A DNA stretch of 64,000 nt from Agrococcus terreus (GCF_014645235.1 NZ_BMLM01000001.1:868001-932000), one strand, 5' to 3'; positions 52,489-60,577 are shown, counted from the first letter of the stretch. Numbers and translations are program-made. Notes: generated by a model not told the origin, from the letters alone.

Positions 52489-53646
52489 ATGCTGTTCCGA
52501 CGTGGCGGGTCCGCGGCCCCCCAGGAGCCTCCCGCGCCGCTGCCCCTCGGCGACGACGCGCTGCCCCGCGGCGTGCGCATCGCCGGAGCGTGGTCCTGGC
52601 GCGTGCTCGTCATCGCCGGCGCGGCCGCCATCGCCATCTGGCTCGTGATGCAGTTCTCGCTCATCGTGATCCCGCTGCTCGTGGCCGCGCTGCTCACGGC
52701 GCTGCTGCTGCCGCTCGTCGAGGGGCTCGCGCGCCGCGGCTGGCCGCGCGGGCTCGCCGTCGCGCTCGCGATCGTCGGCCTCATCGTGCTCGTCTCGGCC
52801 CTCGGCTGGCTCGTCGTCTCGCAGATGCGCGAGGAGTACCCGGAGCTGCAGGAGCGCGCCGTCGGCTTCTGGGCCGAGGCGCAGGCATGGATCCTGTCGC
52901 TGCCGTTCGGCATCACGCAGCAGGACCTCGCCGACTTCGGCACGAACATCCTCGGCACGCTCCGCGACGACATCTCGTCGATCCTCTCGAGCGCGCTGAC
53001 CGTGGGCTCCTCGGTGGGCCACTTCGTCGCGGGCGCGCTGCTGGCGCTCTTCTCGCTCATCTTCACGCTCGCCGACGGCCGACGCATCTGGGGCTGGACA
53101 GTGGGCCTGCTCCCGCGCGCCGCGCGCCGCCCCACGGACGGCGCCGCCAAGGCCGGCTGGGTCACCCTCGGCAACTTCGTCCGCGTGCAGGTGCTCGTCG
53201 CGGGCATCGACGCGGTCGGCATCGGCCTCGGCGCCTTCATCCTCGGCCTCTTCTACGGCGGCATGCCGCTCGTGCTGCCGATCGCGATCCTCGTCTTCCT
53301 CGGCTCCTTCATCCCCATCATCGGTGCCGTCACGACCGGCGCGATCGCCGCCCTCATCGCCCTCGTCGCGCTCGGCCCGATCCCCGGCATCATCATGATC
53401 GGCATCGTGCTGCTCGTGCAGCAGATCGAGGGGCACGTGCTGCAGCCGCTCATCATGGGCACGGCCGTGAAGATCCACCCGCTCGCGGTCGTCGTCGCGG
53501 TCGCGGCCGGCTCGACCATCGGCGGCATCGCCGGCGCGCTCTTCGCCGTGCCGACCGTCGCCTTCCTCAACGTGTTCGTGAAGACGATCGCCTCCGGGTC
53601 CTGGCGCACGAACCCCAATCCGTCGATCGAGGACATCGTCCGATGA
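52489..53646 (+). CDS. AI-2E-family (PerM/TqsA-like) membrane permease
   Basis: This 385-residue protein has about eight membrane segments in the family pattern: two N-terminal helices (about residues 40-90), a soluble amphipathic domain (about 110-170), then the conserved C-terminal bundle with GAFILGLFYGGMPLVLPIAI, FLGSFIPIIGAVTTGAIAAL and QQIEGHVLQPLIMG (about 310-323). The family exports varied small molecules or ions. TAGGAT at 52477-52482 is 6 bases before the ATG, suggesting a leaderless mRNA. ilvA overlaps its end by 4 bases. Confidence 0.88.
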   Translation: MLFRRGGSAAPQEPPAPLPLGDDALPRGVRIAGAWSWRVLVIAGAAAIAIWLVMQFSLIVIPLLVAALLTALLLPLVEGLARRGWPRGLAVALAIVGLIVLVSALGWLVVSQMREEYPELQERAVGFWAEAQAWILSLPFGITQQDLADFGTNILGTLRDDISSILSSALTVGSSVGHFVAGALLALFSLIFTLADGRRIWGWTVGLLPRAARRPTDGAAKAGWVTLGNFVRVQVLVAGIDAVGIGLGAFILGLFYGGMPLVLPIAILVFLGSFIPIIGAVTTGAIAALIALVALGPIPGIIMIGIVLLVQQIEGHVLQPLIMGTAVKIHPLAVVVAVAAGSTIGGIAGALFAVPTVAFLNVFVKTIASGSWRTNPNPSIEDIVR

Positions 53647-54863
53647 GCGCACCCGACCTGGCCGGCATCGAATCGGCGCGCGAGCGCCTCCGCGGCATCG
53701 CGCAGGAGACACCCATGGAGCGCTCCCGCTACCTCAGCGGCATGCTCGGCGCCGAGGTGTTCCTCAAGTGCGAGAACCTGCAGCGCACGGGCGCCTACAA
53801 GATCCGCGGCGCCTACAACATGCTCTCGAAGCTCAGCCCCGAGCAGCGCGAGCGCGGCGTCGTCGCGGCCTCGGCCGGCAACCACGCGCAGGGCGTCGCC
53901 TTCGCCGCGACCGAGCTCGGCATGCGCTCGACGATCTTCATGCCGCTCGGCGTCGCGCTGCCCAAGCTGCAGGCGACGCGCGACTACGGCGCCTCGATCG
54001 AGCTGCGCGGGCAGGACTTCCAATCGGCCCTCGCGGCCGCGGTCGAGCACGTCGAGCGCACGGGCGCCACGTTCGTCCCGCCCTACGACCACCCGGACAT
54101 CATCGAGGGGCAGGGCACGCTCGGGCTCGAGATCCTCGACCAGGTGCCGGACGTCGCCACGGTCGTCGTGCCGATCGGCGGCGGCGGGCTCGCGGCGGGC
54201 CTCGCGGCCGCGCTCCGCGCCCGGGCGGCGCAGCAGGGCCGCACGATCCGCATCGTCGGCGTGCAGGCGGAGCGCGCCGCCGCCTACCCGGCCTCGCTGA
54301 CCGCGGGGGAGCCGACCACCATCCGCACGGAGCCGACGATCGCCGACGGCATCGCCGTCGCGCGGCCGGGCGCGCTGCCGTTCGAGATCATCCGCGACGC
54401 GGTCGACGAGATCGTCACCGTCTCGGACGACGACATCGCGCGCGCCCTCATCGTGCTGCTCGAGCGGGCGAAGCTCGTCGTCGAGCCCGCCGGCGCGGTC
54501 GCGACCGCCGCGATCATGCGCGGCCTCGTGCGCGCCGACGGGCCGACGGTCGCCGTCGTCTCGGGCGGCAACATCGATCCGCTGTTCATGGAGCGCGTCA
54601 TCGGCCGAGGCCTCGCCGCGTCGCAGCGCTACCTCAAGGTGCGGCTGGCGCTGCCCGACCGTCCGGGCCAGCTGGCGATCATCGCGCAGATCGTCTCGGA
54701 CGAGCAGGCGAACGTCGTCGAGGTGCTCCACACCCAGCACGACGCGTGGACCTCCATCACCGACGTCTCGATCGACATCTCGGTGACGACGCGCGGCCCC
54801 GAGCATGCCGAGCGCGTGCTCGACGCGCTGCGCCGCGCGGGCTACGAGCCGATCGTCCTCTGA
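53643..54863 (+). CDS. ilvA: Threonine ammonia-lyase with ACT domain
   Basis: This 406-residue PLP enzyme deaminates threonine to 2-oxobutyrate. The PLP lysine is in QRTGAYKIRGAYN (about residues 47-59), followed by ASAGNHAQGVAFAATELG, PYDHPDIIEGQGT and the phosphate-binding GGGGLAAGL. The C-terminal ACT domain (about 330-405, LALPDRPGQLAIIAQIV) is single, as in TdcB-like/Corynebacterium-type enzymes, so end-product control by isoleucine or valine is possible. It overlaps the permease gene by ATGA. A double terminator follows. Confidence 0.93.
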   Translation: MSAPDLAGIESARERLRGIAQETPMERSRYLSGMLGAEVFLKCENLQRTGAYKIRGAYNMLSKLSPEQRERGVVAASAGNHAQGVAFAATELGMRSTIFMPLGVALPKLQATRDYGASIELRGQDFQSALAAAVEHVERTGATFVPPYDHPDIIEGQGTLGLEILDQVPDVATVVVPIGGGGLAAGLAAALRARAAQQGRTIRIVGVQAERAAAYPASLTAGEPTTIRTEPTIADGIAVARPGALPFEIIRDAVDEIVTVSDDDIARALIVLLERAKLVVEPAGAVATAAIMRGLVRADGPTVAVVSGGNIDPLFMERVIGRGLAASQRYLKVRLALPDRPGQLAIIAQIVSDEQANVVEVLHTQHDAWTSITDVSIDISVTTRGPEHAERVLDALRRAGYEPIVL

Positions 54864-54870
54864 CCCGGCC

Positions 54871-54939
54871 GCGTTCCCGGGCGCCGACGAAGCGGCGCCC
54901 GGGAACGCGAGAGGGCCCCGCGCGATGCGGGGCCCTCTC
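54871..54939. terminator. Tandem double terminator between ilvA and greA
   Basis: Two perfect hairpins stand back to back. GCGTTCCCGGGCGCCG (54871-54886) pairs with 54893-54908 (16 bp, 6-base loop). GAGAGGGCCCCGC (54909-54921) pairs with GCGGGGCCCTCTC (54927-54939; 13 bp, 5-base loop). They lie 8 bases after ilvA and 27 bases before the greA stop on the other strand, so each may serve one direction. Confidence 0.88.
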
Positions 54940-54966
54940 TGCGCCTGGGGGCGCGTGCGCCGGGGG

Positions 54967-55452
54967 TCAGGCGCGGTACGTCTGCACGTCGAGGATCTCG
55001 ACGTCGATCGTCGCGCCCGAGGGCGCCTCGTACGAGGTCTTCTCGCCGATCTTCAGGCCGATGATCGCGGCGCCCAGCGGGCTCGCCTCGCTGTAGACGT
55101 CGAGGTCGCCCGTCTCCTGGATCTCGCGGTTGCCCACGAGGAAGGTGGTCGCGTCACCGGCGATGGTGGCCTTCACGACCGTGCCGGGCTCGACCACGCC
55201 GGATGCCTGGGGCGCCTCGCCGACCTTGGCGGTGCGCAGCAGCTGGGTGATCTGCGCGATGCGCGCCTCGATCTGGGCCTGGTCGTCCTTGGCGGCGTGG
55301 TAGCCGCCGTTCTCCTTGAGGTCGCCCTCGTCGCGGGCCTCCTCGATGCGCTTCGCGATCTCCGCGCGCACGGGCCCCTGCAGGTGCTCCAGCTCGCCCT
55401 GCAGGCGGTCGTGCGCCTCCTGGGTGAGCCAGGTCTCCGTGGTGCCGTTCAT
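54967..55452 (-). CDS. greA: Transcription elongation factor GreA
   Basis: This 161-residue protein has the N-terminal coiled coil (about residues 10-75) with the tip LKENGGYHAAKDDQ (about 50-63), whose acidic residues help RNA polymerase cleave backtracked RNA. The C-terminal FKBP-like domain includes SPLGAAIIGLKIGEKTSYEA (about 128-147). AGGAG precedes the ATG at 55450-55452. A DUF4307 gene lies upstream on the same strand, as in mycobacteria (Rv1081c-Rv1080c). Confidence 0.96.
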   Translation of the reverse strand: MNGTTETWLTQEAHDRLQGELEHLQGPVRAEIAKRIEEARDEGDLKENGGYHAAKDDQAQIEARIAQITQLLRTAKVGEAPQASGVVEPGTVVKATIAGDATTFLVGNREIQETGDLDVYSEASPLGAAIIGLKIGEKTSYEAPSGATIDVEILDVQTYRA

Positions 55453-55474
55453 GTCGTCTCCTGATATGCGAGAA

Positions 55475-55496
55475 ACCGGCCCCCATGTGGGCCGGT
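55475..55496 (-). terminator. Hairpin between DUF4307 gene and greA
   Basis: ACCGGCCC (55475-55482) pairs with GGGCCGGT (55489-55496) around a 6-base loop. It is 13 bases after the DUF4307 stop and about 22 bases before the greA start. It may partly end upstream transcription or lie in the greA leader. Confidence 0.5.
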
Positions 55497-55508
55497 CCGA
55501 TCAGGAGT

Positions 55509-55898
55509 CTATGGCACCCAGCACTCGGAGACCAATCCGTTGGCCGCGGGCGCGGCCGTGCGGAGCTGCACGGCGTGGGTGCTCGTGGGCACCTCGGCGG
55601 CCTCGAGCGGCACCTCGACCCACCCGACGATGCCGTAGCTGAGGTCGAGCGCCTGCACGGCGCACGTCACCGGCGTGCCGGGATCGACGGTCACCGCGAA
55701 GCGCACCTCGATGGTGGAGTCGTCGACCACGGCGTGCGAGATGTCCTGCGACTGCACGGTCGGGCTGAGCGGATCCGAGCTGATCCACCAGAGCGCGCCG
55801 ACCACGAGCGTGAGCGCCGCGACGCCGGCGATCCACCAGGCGCGCCGCGTGCGCGGCGCGGCCGTGCGGCGCCCGTAGCGGGCGGCGAGGTCGGTCAT
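55509..55898 (-). CDS. DUF4307 membrane protein
   Basis: This 129-residue protein has a short basic cytoplasmic start (LAARYGRRTAAPRTRRAWW), one membrane helix (about residues 22-40) and an extracytoplasmic domain of about 85 residues with two Cys (VTCAVQALDLSYG and SECWVP) that could form a disulfide. The domain order and its place between greA and mca match Rv1081c of mycobacteria. Function is unknown. It is divergent from mca. Confidence 0.82.
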   Translation of the reverse strand: MTDLAARYGRRTAAPRTRRAWWIAGVAALTLVVGALWWISSDPLSPTVQSQDISHAVVDDSTIEVRFAVTVDPGTPVTCAVQALDLSYGIVGWVEVPLEAAEVPTSTHAVQLRTAAPAANGLVSECWVP

Positions 55899-55984
55899 CT
55901 GCAGGCTCTCGTGGGAGGATGGGAGAGGTCCCAGCCTACCGTCGTGCCGTCCGGCGCGCCGCGGCTGGAGGGGAGGAGGAGGCC

Positions 55985-56857
55985 GTGCCCACGAGCTCCG
56001 GACGTCGGCTGCTGGCGGTCCACGCGCATCCTGACGACGAGTCGAGCAAGGGTGCCGGCACGCTCGCGCGCTACGTCGCCGAGGGCGCCCAGGTGACGGT
56101 CGTCTCCTGCACGGGCGGCGAGAGCGGCGACGTGCTCACTGCCGGCTTCGCCCTGCCGCACCGCGCCTCGCGCGACATGGCGGGGCTCCGCCGCCTCGAG
56201 ATGGCGGCCGCGCAGGCCGAGCTCGGCATCGACCACGTGTGGCTCGGCTACGTCGACTCCGGCCTGCCGCCCGAGGGCGAGCCGCTGCGCGCACTCTCGT
56301 TCGCCACGATCCCGCTCGAGGTCTCCGGCCGCCCGCTCGTGCGCCTCATCCGGCGCCTGCGACCCCAGGTCGTCGTGACCTACGACGAGACCGGCGGCTA
56401 CCCCCACCCCGACCACATCCGCACCCACGAGGTGACGATGTGGGCCGTCGAGCACGCCGCGCAGGGCCTGCCGGAGCTCGGCGAGCCGTGGGAGGTGCAG
56501 AAGGTCTACTTCGACCGCTCGATGAGCGGGCAGCGGCTGCGCGCGCTCATCGCGGCGCTCGAGGAGAGCGCGCCGCACGACGCGCGCCTGCCCGACATGC
56601 GCCAGTGGTCGGAGCGGATCGGCGACCGCGGCGCCGCGCTCACGACGCGCGTCGACATCGGGCAGCACCTGGCGGCCCGGGATGCGGCGCTGCGCGCGCA
56701 CGCGAGCCAGGTCGAGCCCGACTCGCCCTTCTTCTTCTGGCCGCACGACCTGCTGCTCGCCGCGTGGCCCACCGACGACTACGAGCTCGTCCGCTCGTCC
56801 GTCCCCGCCGTCGACGGCGAGGACGACCTGTTCGCGGGCGTCGAGGAGGACCGATGA
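55985..56857 (+). CDS. mca: Mycothiol S-conjugate amidase
   Basis: This 290-residue zinc hydrolase cleaves mycothiol S-conjugates to release mercapturic acids during detoxification. Zinc ligands are in VHAHPDDESSKGAGT (His, Asp; about residues 13-27) and GGYPHPDHIRTHEV (His; about 137-150). The block VYFDRSMSGQRLRAL favours Mca over the related deacetylase MshB. The GTG at 55985 is chosen because a dense GGAGG run lies just upstream; an earlier frame start lacks support. A small membrane protein overlaps its end, the Rv1082-Rv1083 order. Confidence 0.92.
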   Translation: MPTSSGRRLLAVHAHPDDESSKGAGTLARYVAEGAQVTVVSCTGGESGDVLTAGFALPHRASRDMAGLRRLEMAAAQAELGIDHVWLGYVDSGLPPEGEPLRALSFATIPLEVSGRPLVRLIRRLRPQVVVTYDETGGYPHPDHIRTHEVTMWAVEHAAQGLPELGEPWEVQKVYFDRSMSGQRLRALIAALEESAPHDARLPDMRQWSERIGDRGAALTTRVDIGQHLAARDAALRAHASQVEPDSPFFFWPHDLLLAAWPTDDYELVRSSVPAVDGEDDLFAGVEEDR

Positions 56858-57231
56858 CCGCGCTGGGCCTCGAGCGGCTGCCGTACGACCCCGACCAGGT
56901 GACGCCGGGCGTCATCGGCTTCGCGGTGACCGCGGCGGTCGCGCTCGTCGTGATCCTGCTGCTGCTCGACTTCACGCGCCGCGTGCGCCGCATCAACGAC
57001 CGCGCCGACATCCGCGCGCGCATCGACGCCGAGGTCGCCGAGCGCGACGCGCTCGAGCGCGCGGCCGCCGAGGGGCAGCCGGATGCGGTCGAGGAGGCCG
57101 CGGCGCGCGACGCCGGCATCGCGGAGGGCGGCCCGGCCGGTCCGACGGGATCGCTCGAGGCCGCGCCGCAGGACGACGCGCCGGCGGGCGAGGCCGAGCC
57201 GGTCGAGCGCGAGCGCCGCGGCGACGCCTGA
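56854..57231 (+). CDS. Small single-span membrane protein, Rv1083-like position
   Basis: This 125-residue protein has one membrane helix (about residues 19-39, VIGFAVTAAVALVVILLLL). A charged helix follows (RINDRADIRARIDAEVAERDALERAA in two parts, about 46-71), then an acidic, Pro/Ala-rich, probably disordered tail. It overlaps mca by ATGA, the same place as Rv1083 in mycobacteria. Its function is not known; a partner of Mca at the membrane is conceivable but only inference. Confidence 0.75.
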   Translation: MTALGLERLPYDPDQVTPGVIGFAVTAAVALVVILLLLDFTRRVRRINDRADIRARIDAEVAERDALERAAAEGQPDAVEEAAARDAGIAEGGPAGPTGSLEAAPQDDAPAGEAEPVERERRGDA

Positions 57232-57265
57232 CGTCCCCGGTGGCGCCGTCCGCGCGGCCCTGCCG

Positions 57266-58048
57266 TCAGCCGCGAGCGCTCGAGGGCAGGGTGAGGATCT
57301 CGGGGCCGTCCTCGGTGATCGCGACCGTGTGCTCGCTGTGCGCCGTGCGGGCGCCCGTGGCGCTGCGCAGCGTCCAGCCGTCCTCGTCGACGACGAGCTC
57401 GTCGGTGCCGGCCATCACCCACGGCTCGATCGCGAGCAGCAGGCCGGGCCGCAGGCGGTAGCCGCGGCCGGGACGGCCGTCGTTCGGCACCGAGGGGTCC
57501 TGGTGCATGGTCGTGCCGATGCCGTGGCCGCCGAACTCGGTGTTCACCAGGTGGCCGTCGCCGCGCAGCGACGAGCCGATCGCGTGCGAGATGTCGCCGA
57601 TGCGCGCGTCCGGCCTCGCGGCGGCGATGCCGGCCGCGAGGGCGCGCTCCGTGGCGGCGATGAGCGCGCCGCCCTCGTCGTCGCGCGGCGGGCCGACCTC
57701 GAAGCTGATGGCGGCATCCGCTGCGATCCCGTCGAGCGAGACGGCGAGGTCGAGCGTGAGGAGGTCGCCCTCGGCGAGGCGGTAGCGGTGCGGCTTCGCG
57801 TGCAGCACGGCGTCGTCGACGCCCGTGCAGATGTGGTGGCCGAAGGGACCCCGGCCGAACGACGGCGCGTAGTCGACGTAGCAGGAGACGGCGCCGGCGT
57901 CGGCGATCATCGCCGCGGTCCAGCGATCGATCTCGAGCAGGTCGGTGCCGACGTCGACGCGCTCGCGCAGCGCCTGCAGGATGTCGCCGACGAGCGCGCC
58001 GGTCGCCCGGGCGCGGTCGAGCTCGGCGGGCGTCAGGATCTCGATCAC
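57266..58048 (-). CDS. map: Type I methionine aminopeptidase
   Basis: This 260-residue metalloprotease removes N-terminal methionine. The five metal ligands are in LTLDLAVSLDG (Asp), IAADAAISF (Asp), FGGHGIGTTMHQDPSVPN (His), LAIEPWVM (Glu) and AHSEHTVAIT (Glu). The GTG at 58046-58048 has GAGGAGG upstream; a longer frame begins at an ATG 13 codons earlier without support. A small XRE regulator gene is divergent. Actinobacteria usually have a second map near secY-adk, so this may be a regulated accessory copy (inference). Confidence 0.92.
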   Translation of the reverse strand: MIEILTPAELDRARATGALVGDILQALRERVDVGTDLLEIDRWTAAMIADAGAVSCYVDYAPSFGRGPFGHHICTGVDDAVLHAKPHRYRLAEGDLLTLDLAVSLDGIAADAAISFEVGPPRDDEGGALIAATERALAAGIAAARPDARIGDISHAIGSSLRGDGHLVNTEFGGHGIGTTMHQDPSVPNDGRPGRGYRLRPGLLLAIEPWVMAGTDELVVDEDGWTLRSATGARTAHSEHTVAITEDGPEILTLPSSARG

Positions 58049-58074
58049 GGCGTGCCTCCTCGTGGATGCCGAAA

Positions 58075-58090
58075 GGAATACCGGCAATCC
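58075..58090. promoter_or_regulatory. Dyad between map and the XRE gene
   Basis: GGAATACCGGCAATCC (58075-58090) is an imperfect palindrome about CCGG, with 12 of 16 positions symmetrical. It lies 27 bases before map and 40 bases before the XRE gene. A second short dyad, CGGGA-TGATCG-TCCCG, follows at about 58096-58111. Either could bind the small XRE protein and control both genes. Confidence 0.45.
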
Positions 58091-58129
58091 TATCCCGGGA
58101 TGATCGTCCCGATCCCGTACGCTGGACGC

Positions 58130-58396
58130 ATGGTCCGACTGCCGCTGCGTCCCGACGAGCTCGAGCGCGGCGCGCGCCTGGGCGCGCTCCTGCGCCGCGC
58201 GCGGGGCGCCCGCCCGATGCTTGAGGTCGCGCTCGCCGCGCGCATCTCTCCCGAGACGCTGCGCAAGATCGAGACGGGCCGCGTGGCCACGCCCGCCTTC
58301 CCGACCGTCGCGGCGGTCGCGTGCGTGCTCGGGCTCTCGCTCGACGAGGTGTGGGCAGAGGTCAGCGACGACGCGGGGGAGCGGCTCGCCTCCTGA
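58130..58396 (+). CDS. Small XRE-family HTH regulator
   Basis: This 88-residue protein is almost only a helix-turn-helix domain: GALLRRARGARPMLEVALAA, then ISPETLRKIETGRVATP (about residues 18-54), followed by FPTVAAVACVLGLSLDEVW. TACGCT at 58118-58123 lies 6 bases before the ATG, so it is probably leaderless. It is divergent from map with palindromes between. It may repress itself and map. Stand-alone Cro-like size also fits an antitoxin, but no toxin gene is adjacent. Confidence 0.85.
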   Translation: MVRLPLRPDELERGARLGALLRRARGARPMLEVALAARISPETLRKIETGRVATPAFPTVAAVACVLGLSLDEVWAEVSDDAGERLAS

Positions 58397-58417
58397 GCGG
58401 CCGGGGAGGCGCCGCGC

Positions 58418-58831
58418 TCAGAGCACGCCGACGGAGGTCGCGCGCCAGCGACCGTCGAGGCCCTCGAGCCGGATCGCGACCGCGCGGGTGCGGCCCGCGG
58501 AGCGCACGACGACGGCGCCCTCGACGACACCGTCGGCGGAGTGGCACGCGCGGACGCGGCTGATCTCGAACCCGGGGACCTCCCGCACCGCACGCCTCGC
58601 GCGCGCCCGCCGCGCGGTGAGCGCCCGGCGCGCGAGGCAGTCGTAGGTGGGCTCGGTCACCCAGCGCGCGATCTGCTGCACGTCGCGCACGCCGAGCAGG
58701 ATCTCCACGACGCTCGAGGCGAGGTTCTCGAGGAGCGGGGCGGGATCGGGCAGGCCTGCCGACGAGCACGGCTGGAAGTCGAAGTACTCCTCGGCGTCCG
58801 CCGCCGTCATCCGTCGTCTCGTCGCGCGCAT
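58418..58831 (-). CDS. Rv3235-family protein
   Basis: This 137-residue protein has an acidic/aromatic N-terminus (AEEYFDFQPCSS) and the core LASSVVEILLGVRDVQQIAR, then WVTEPTYDCLARRALTARRA (about residues 40-80), which is the recognisable signature of the Rv3235 family in actinobacteria. A small beta-rich C-terminus follows. The start at ATG 58829-58831 has a GAAGGGGCGAGG run upstream. Family members usually lie near secA and the hpf gene; those would be outside this window. Function is unknown. Confidence 0.83.
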   Translation of the reverse strand: MRATRRRMTAADAEEYFDFQPCSSAGLPDPAPLLENLASSVVEILLGVRDVQQIARWVTEPTYDCLARRALTARRARARRAVREVPGFEISRVRACHSADGVVEGAVVVRSAGRTRAVAIRLEGLDGRWRATSVGVL

Positions 58832-58998
58832 CCTCGCCCCTTCGCTCCACGCCCTCGGGCATCCCCGGGGCGGCCGGCCCACCCGGGCGCCGTTGCGCGG
58901 AACCATAGCCAAGTCCTAGGTGGGGGCGTCCATGGGGAGAACTCCACCTGTGGAGAACCGCGCCGCCCGTGGCGTGGGCGCGCCCTAGGTTGGCCCGC

Positions 58999-59565
58999 GT
59001 GCGCTTCGACGACCTGTTCGACGACCTCGAGAGCCAGCTCGAGGCGGAGCTCGGCGCCGAGCGCAGGGACCTCGAGGCCGAGGAGGAGCGCTTCCGCGTC
59101 GGCCGCCTCGAGCTCCACGAGCGCATCGCGGCCGCGCCGCGCACGCTCGACCTGACGCTGCGCGGCGGCGGCCGGATCCGCCTCCGCCGCATGGCGCTCG
59201 GCCGCGACTGGCTGAACGGCCTCGTGCTCGAGGGCGCGCCCGCCGACACGGGCGCGCTCGTGCCGCTGCGGGCGATCGCCGGCATCGAGCTCGACGCCGA
59301 CGGCGCCGCCGCCTCGGTGCGCCCGCAGTCGGCGGGCGACCTCTCGCGCCGCCTCAGCTTCGCCTTCGCGCTGCGCGACCTCGCTCGCCGCCGCGCCCAC
59401 GTCATCCTCGAGGGGCCGCATCCGCTCTCGGGCACGATCGACCGCGTCGGGCGCGACCACCTCGACCTCGCGCTGCACGAGCCGGGCGCGAGCCCGCGGC
59501 TCGGCACCGTGCGGTCCTGGCGCATCGTGCCCTTCGACGCCTTCGACTGGGTGCGCCTGCCCTGA
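58999..59565 (+). CDS. Conserved-looking protein of unknown function
   Basis: This 188-residue protein starts with GTG at 58999, with TAGGTT 7 bases upstream (leaderless type). The first 50 residues are acidic and helical (FDDLFDDLESQLEAELGAER). The rest is rich in short beta strands (RTLDLTLRGGGRIRLRR, HVILEGPHPLSGTIDRVG, HLDLALHE) and may form a small barrel. No Cys, no membrane helix. It lies between the Rv3235-family gene and the HTH/SAF cluster. I recognise no enzyme motif. Confidence 0.65.
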   Translation: MRFDDLFDDLESQLEAELGAERRDLEAEEERFRVGRLELHERIAAAPRTLDLTLRGGGRIRLRRMALGRDWLNGLVLEGAPADTGALVPLRAIAGIELDADGAAASVRPQSAGDLSRRLSFAFALRDLARRRAHVILEGPHPLSGTIDRVGRDHLDLALHEPGASPRLGTVRSWRIVPFDAFDWVRLP

Positions 59566-59596
59566 GCGGTCGGGCGGCGCGGCGGCCGCGTCGCCG

Positions 59597-59845
59597 TCAG
59601 CGCTCGCCGAAGAGGTCGGCGATGCTGGCGGACTGCCCCTGCCGCCACAGCGCTCGGCGGCGCTCGACCTCGAGCTGCGCGTCGATCCAGCCCTGCAGCT
59701 CGTCGAGCGCGACGCGCCACGCGCCGCCCACACGGAGGCCGCGGAGCTCGCCCGCCTCGAGCAGCGCCACGACCGCCGCCGGCGTCGAGCCGAGGGTCTC
59801 GGCGACGTCGGCCACGGACAGGAAGCGTCGCGGCTCGAGGGGCAT
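59597..59845 (-). CDS. Excisionase/MerR-like small HTH protein
   Basis: This 82-residue protein is a single winged-HTH of excisionase type: RFLSVADVAETLGSTPAAVV, then ALLEAGELRGLRVGGAWRVA (about residues 7-46), then a helical tail DELQGWIDAQLEVERRRALW. Such proteins bind DNA as recombination or transcription cofactors. CACAAT lies 7 bases upstream of the ATG; ATG 59854 is an alternative three codons earlier. No integrase is nearby. It is divergent from the SAF-domain gene with two DnaA boxes between, so it may regulate that unit. Confidence 0.83.
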   Translation of the reverse strand: MPLEPRRFLSVADVAETLGSTPAAVVALLEAGELRGLRVGGAWRVALDELQGWIDAQLEVERRRALWRQGQSASIADLFGER

Positions 59846-59886
59846 GCCCACCATTGTGGGCCGCCGGGCGATCCCTGGCGGGCACC

Positions 59887-59911
59887 TGTGGACAACGTGC
59901 GCTGTGGACAA
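59887..59911 (+). promoter_or_regulatory. Pair of consensus DnaA boxes
   Basis: TGTGGACAA occurs at 59887-59895 and 59903-59911, the exact reverse complement of the actinobacterial DnaA box TTGTCCACA. They are in direct orientation, 16 bases apart. A one-mismatch copy, TGTGGAGAA, lies at 58949-58957. The pair lies in the 123-base gap between the excisionase-like gene and the SAF-domain gene. This is not an oriC: there is no long A/T region and no dnaA or dnaN nearby. Confidence 0.65.
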
Positions 59912-59968
59912 CCGCCGACCCGCGCCGCGCCCTCCTGGCACGGTGGTGCCCGACGACGAGGAGGAGCG

Positions 59969-60577
59969 ATGTCGGCACGACGGACGTGGATGGATCCCAG
60001 GCTCGTGATCGGGGTGGCGCTCGTGCTCGCCTCCCTCGCGGGCGTCTGGATGGTCGTGCAGCAGTCGGCGCGCACCGAGCCCGCGTGGTCGGCGACCCGC
60101 ACGCTGCTGCCGGGCGACACGATCGGCGCGGGCGACGTGGAGCGGGTGGAGGCCCGGCTGCCGCAGTCGCAGGACCGCTACCTCGGCGCGGGCGTCGACC
60201 CGGTCGGCATGGTGGTCGCATCGACGGTGGGCGAGGGCGAGGTGCTGCCCGTGCGGGCCGTCGGCGACGCCGCCGCGGAGGACCGCGCCGCGGTCGTCAT
60301 CGACGTGGGCGCGGCGCTCCCGACGGCGGTGCGCGCGGGCGCGCACGTCGACGTCTGGGCCGCGGCGCCGGGGGAGCAGGGCTACGAGGAGCCGGCCGTG
60401 CTGGTCGACGACGCGATCGTCGTCGGGCTCGTCGAGGACGACGGCATCATCGACGCGGCCGGAACCCAGCTCGAGCTGCTCGTGCCGCGCGGCAGCACGG
60501 GCGAGCTGCTCGAGGCGATCGCCGACGAGCACGCGGTGAGCGTCGTGCCGCTCGCGCAGCCGGTGGCGTCGCCGTGA
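59969..60577 (+). CDS. SAF-domain (CpaB/RcpC-like) membrane protein
   Basis: This 202-residue protein has one N-terminal membrane helix (about residues 12-32, LVIGVALVLASLAGVWMVV). A SAF domain follows (RTLLPGDTIGAGDVERVEAR, then GEGEVLPVRAVG; about 44-98) and a C-terminal RcpC-like part (VRAGAHVDVWAAAPG, QLELLVP). CpaB proteins support the outer ring of Tad/Flp pili, but here no secretin, ATPase or pilin gene is adjacent. The ATG has GAGGAGG upstream. The CpaE-like gene overlaps its end by GTGA. Confidence 0.83.
   Translation: MSARRTWMDPRLVIGVALVLASLAGVWMVVQQSARTEPAWSATRTLLPGDTIGAGDVERVEARLPQSQDRYLGAGVDPVGMVVASTVGEGEVLPVRAVGDAAAEDRAAVVIDVGAALPTAVRAGAHVDVWAAAPGEQGYEEPAVLVDDAIVVGLVEDDGIIDAAGTQLELLVPRGSTGELLEAIADEHAVSVVPLAQPVASP

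Noticed and set aside
58130-58396. Antitoxin of a toxin-antitoxin pair
   Set aside because: The neighbours are map and an Rv3235-family gene; there is no small toxin-like gene beside it.
59597-59845. Prophage or ICE excisionase
   Set aside because: The HTH type fits, but there is no integrase, relaxase, phage gene or att-like repeat in the surrounding 10 kb.
59887-59911. Chromosomal origin of replication at the DnaA boxes
   Set aside because: Only two boxes, no A/T-rich unwinding region and no dnaA, dnaN, gyrB or rpmH nearby.
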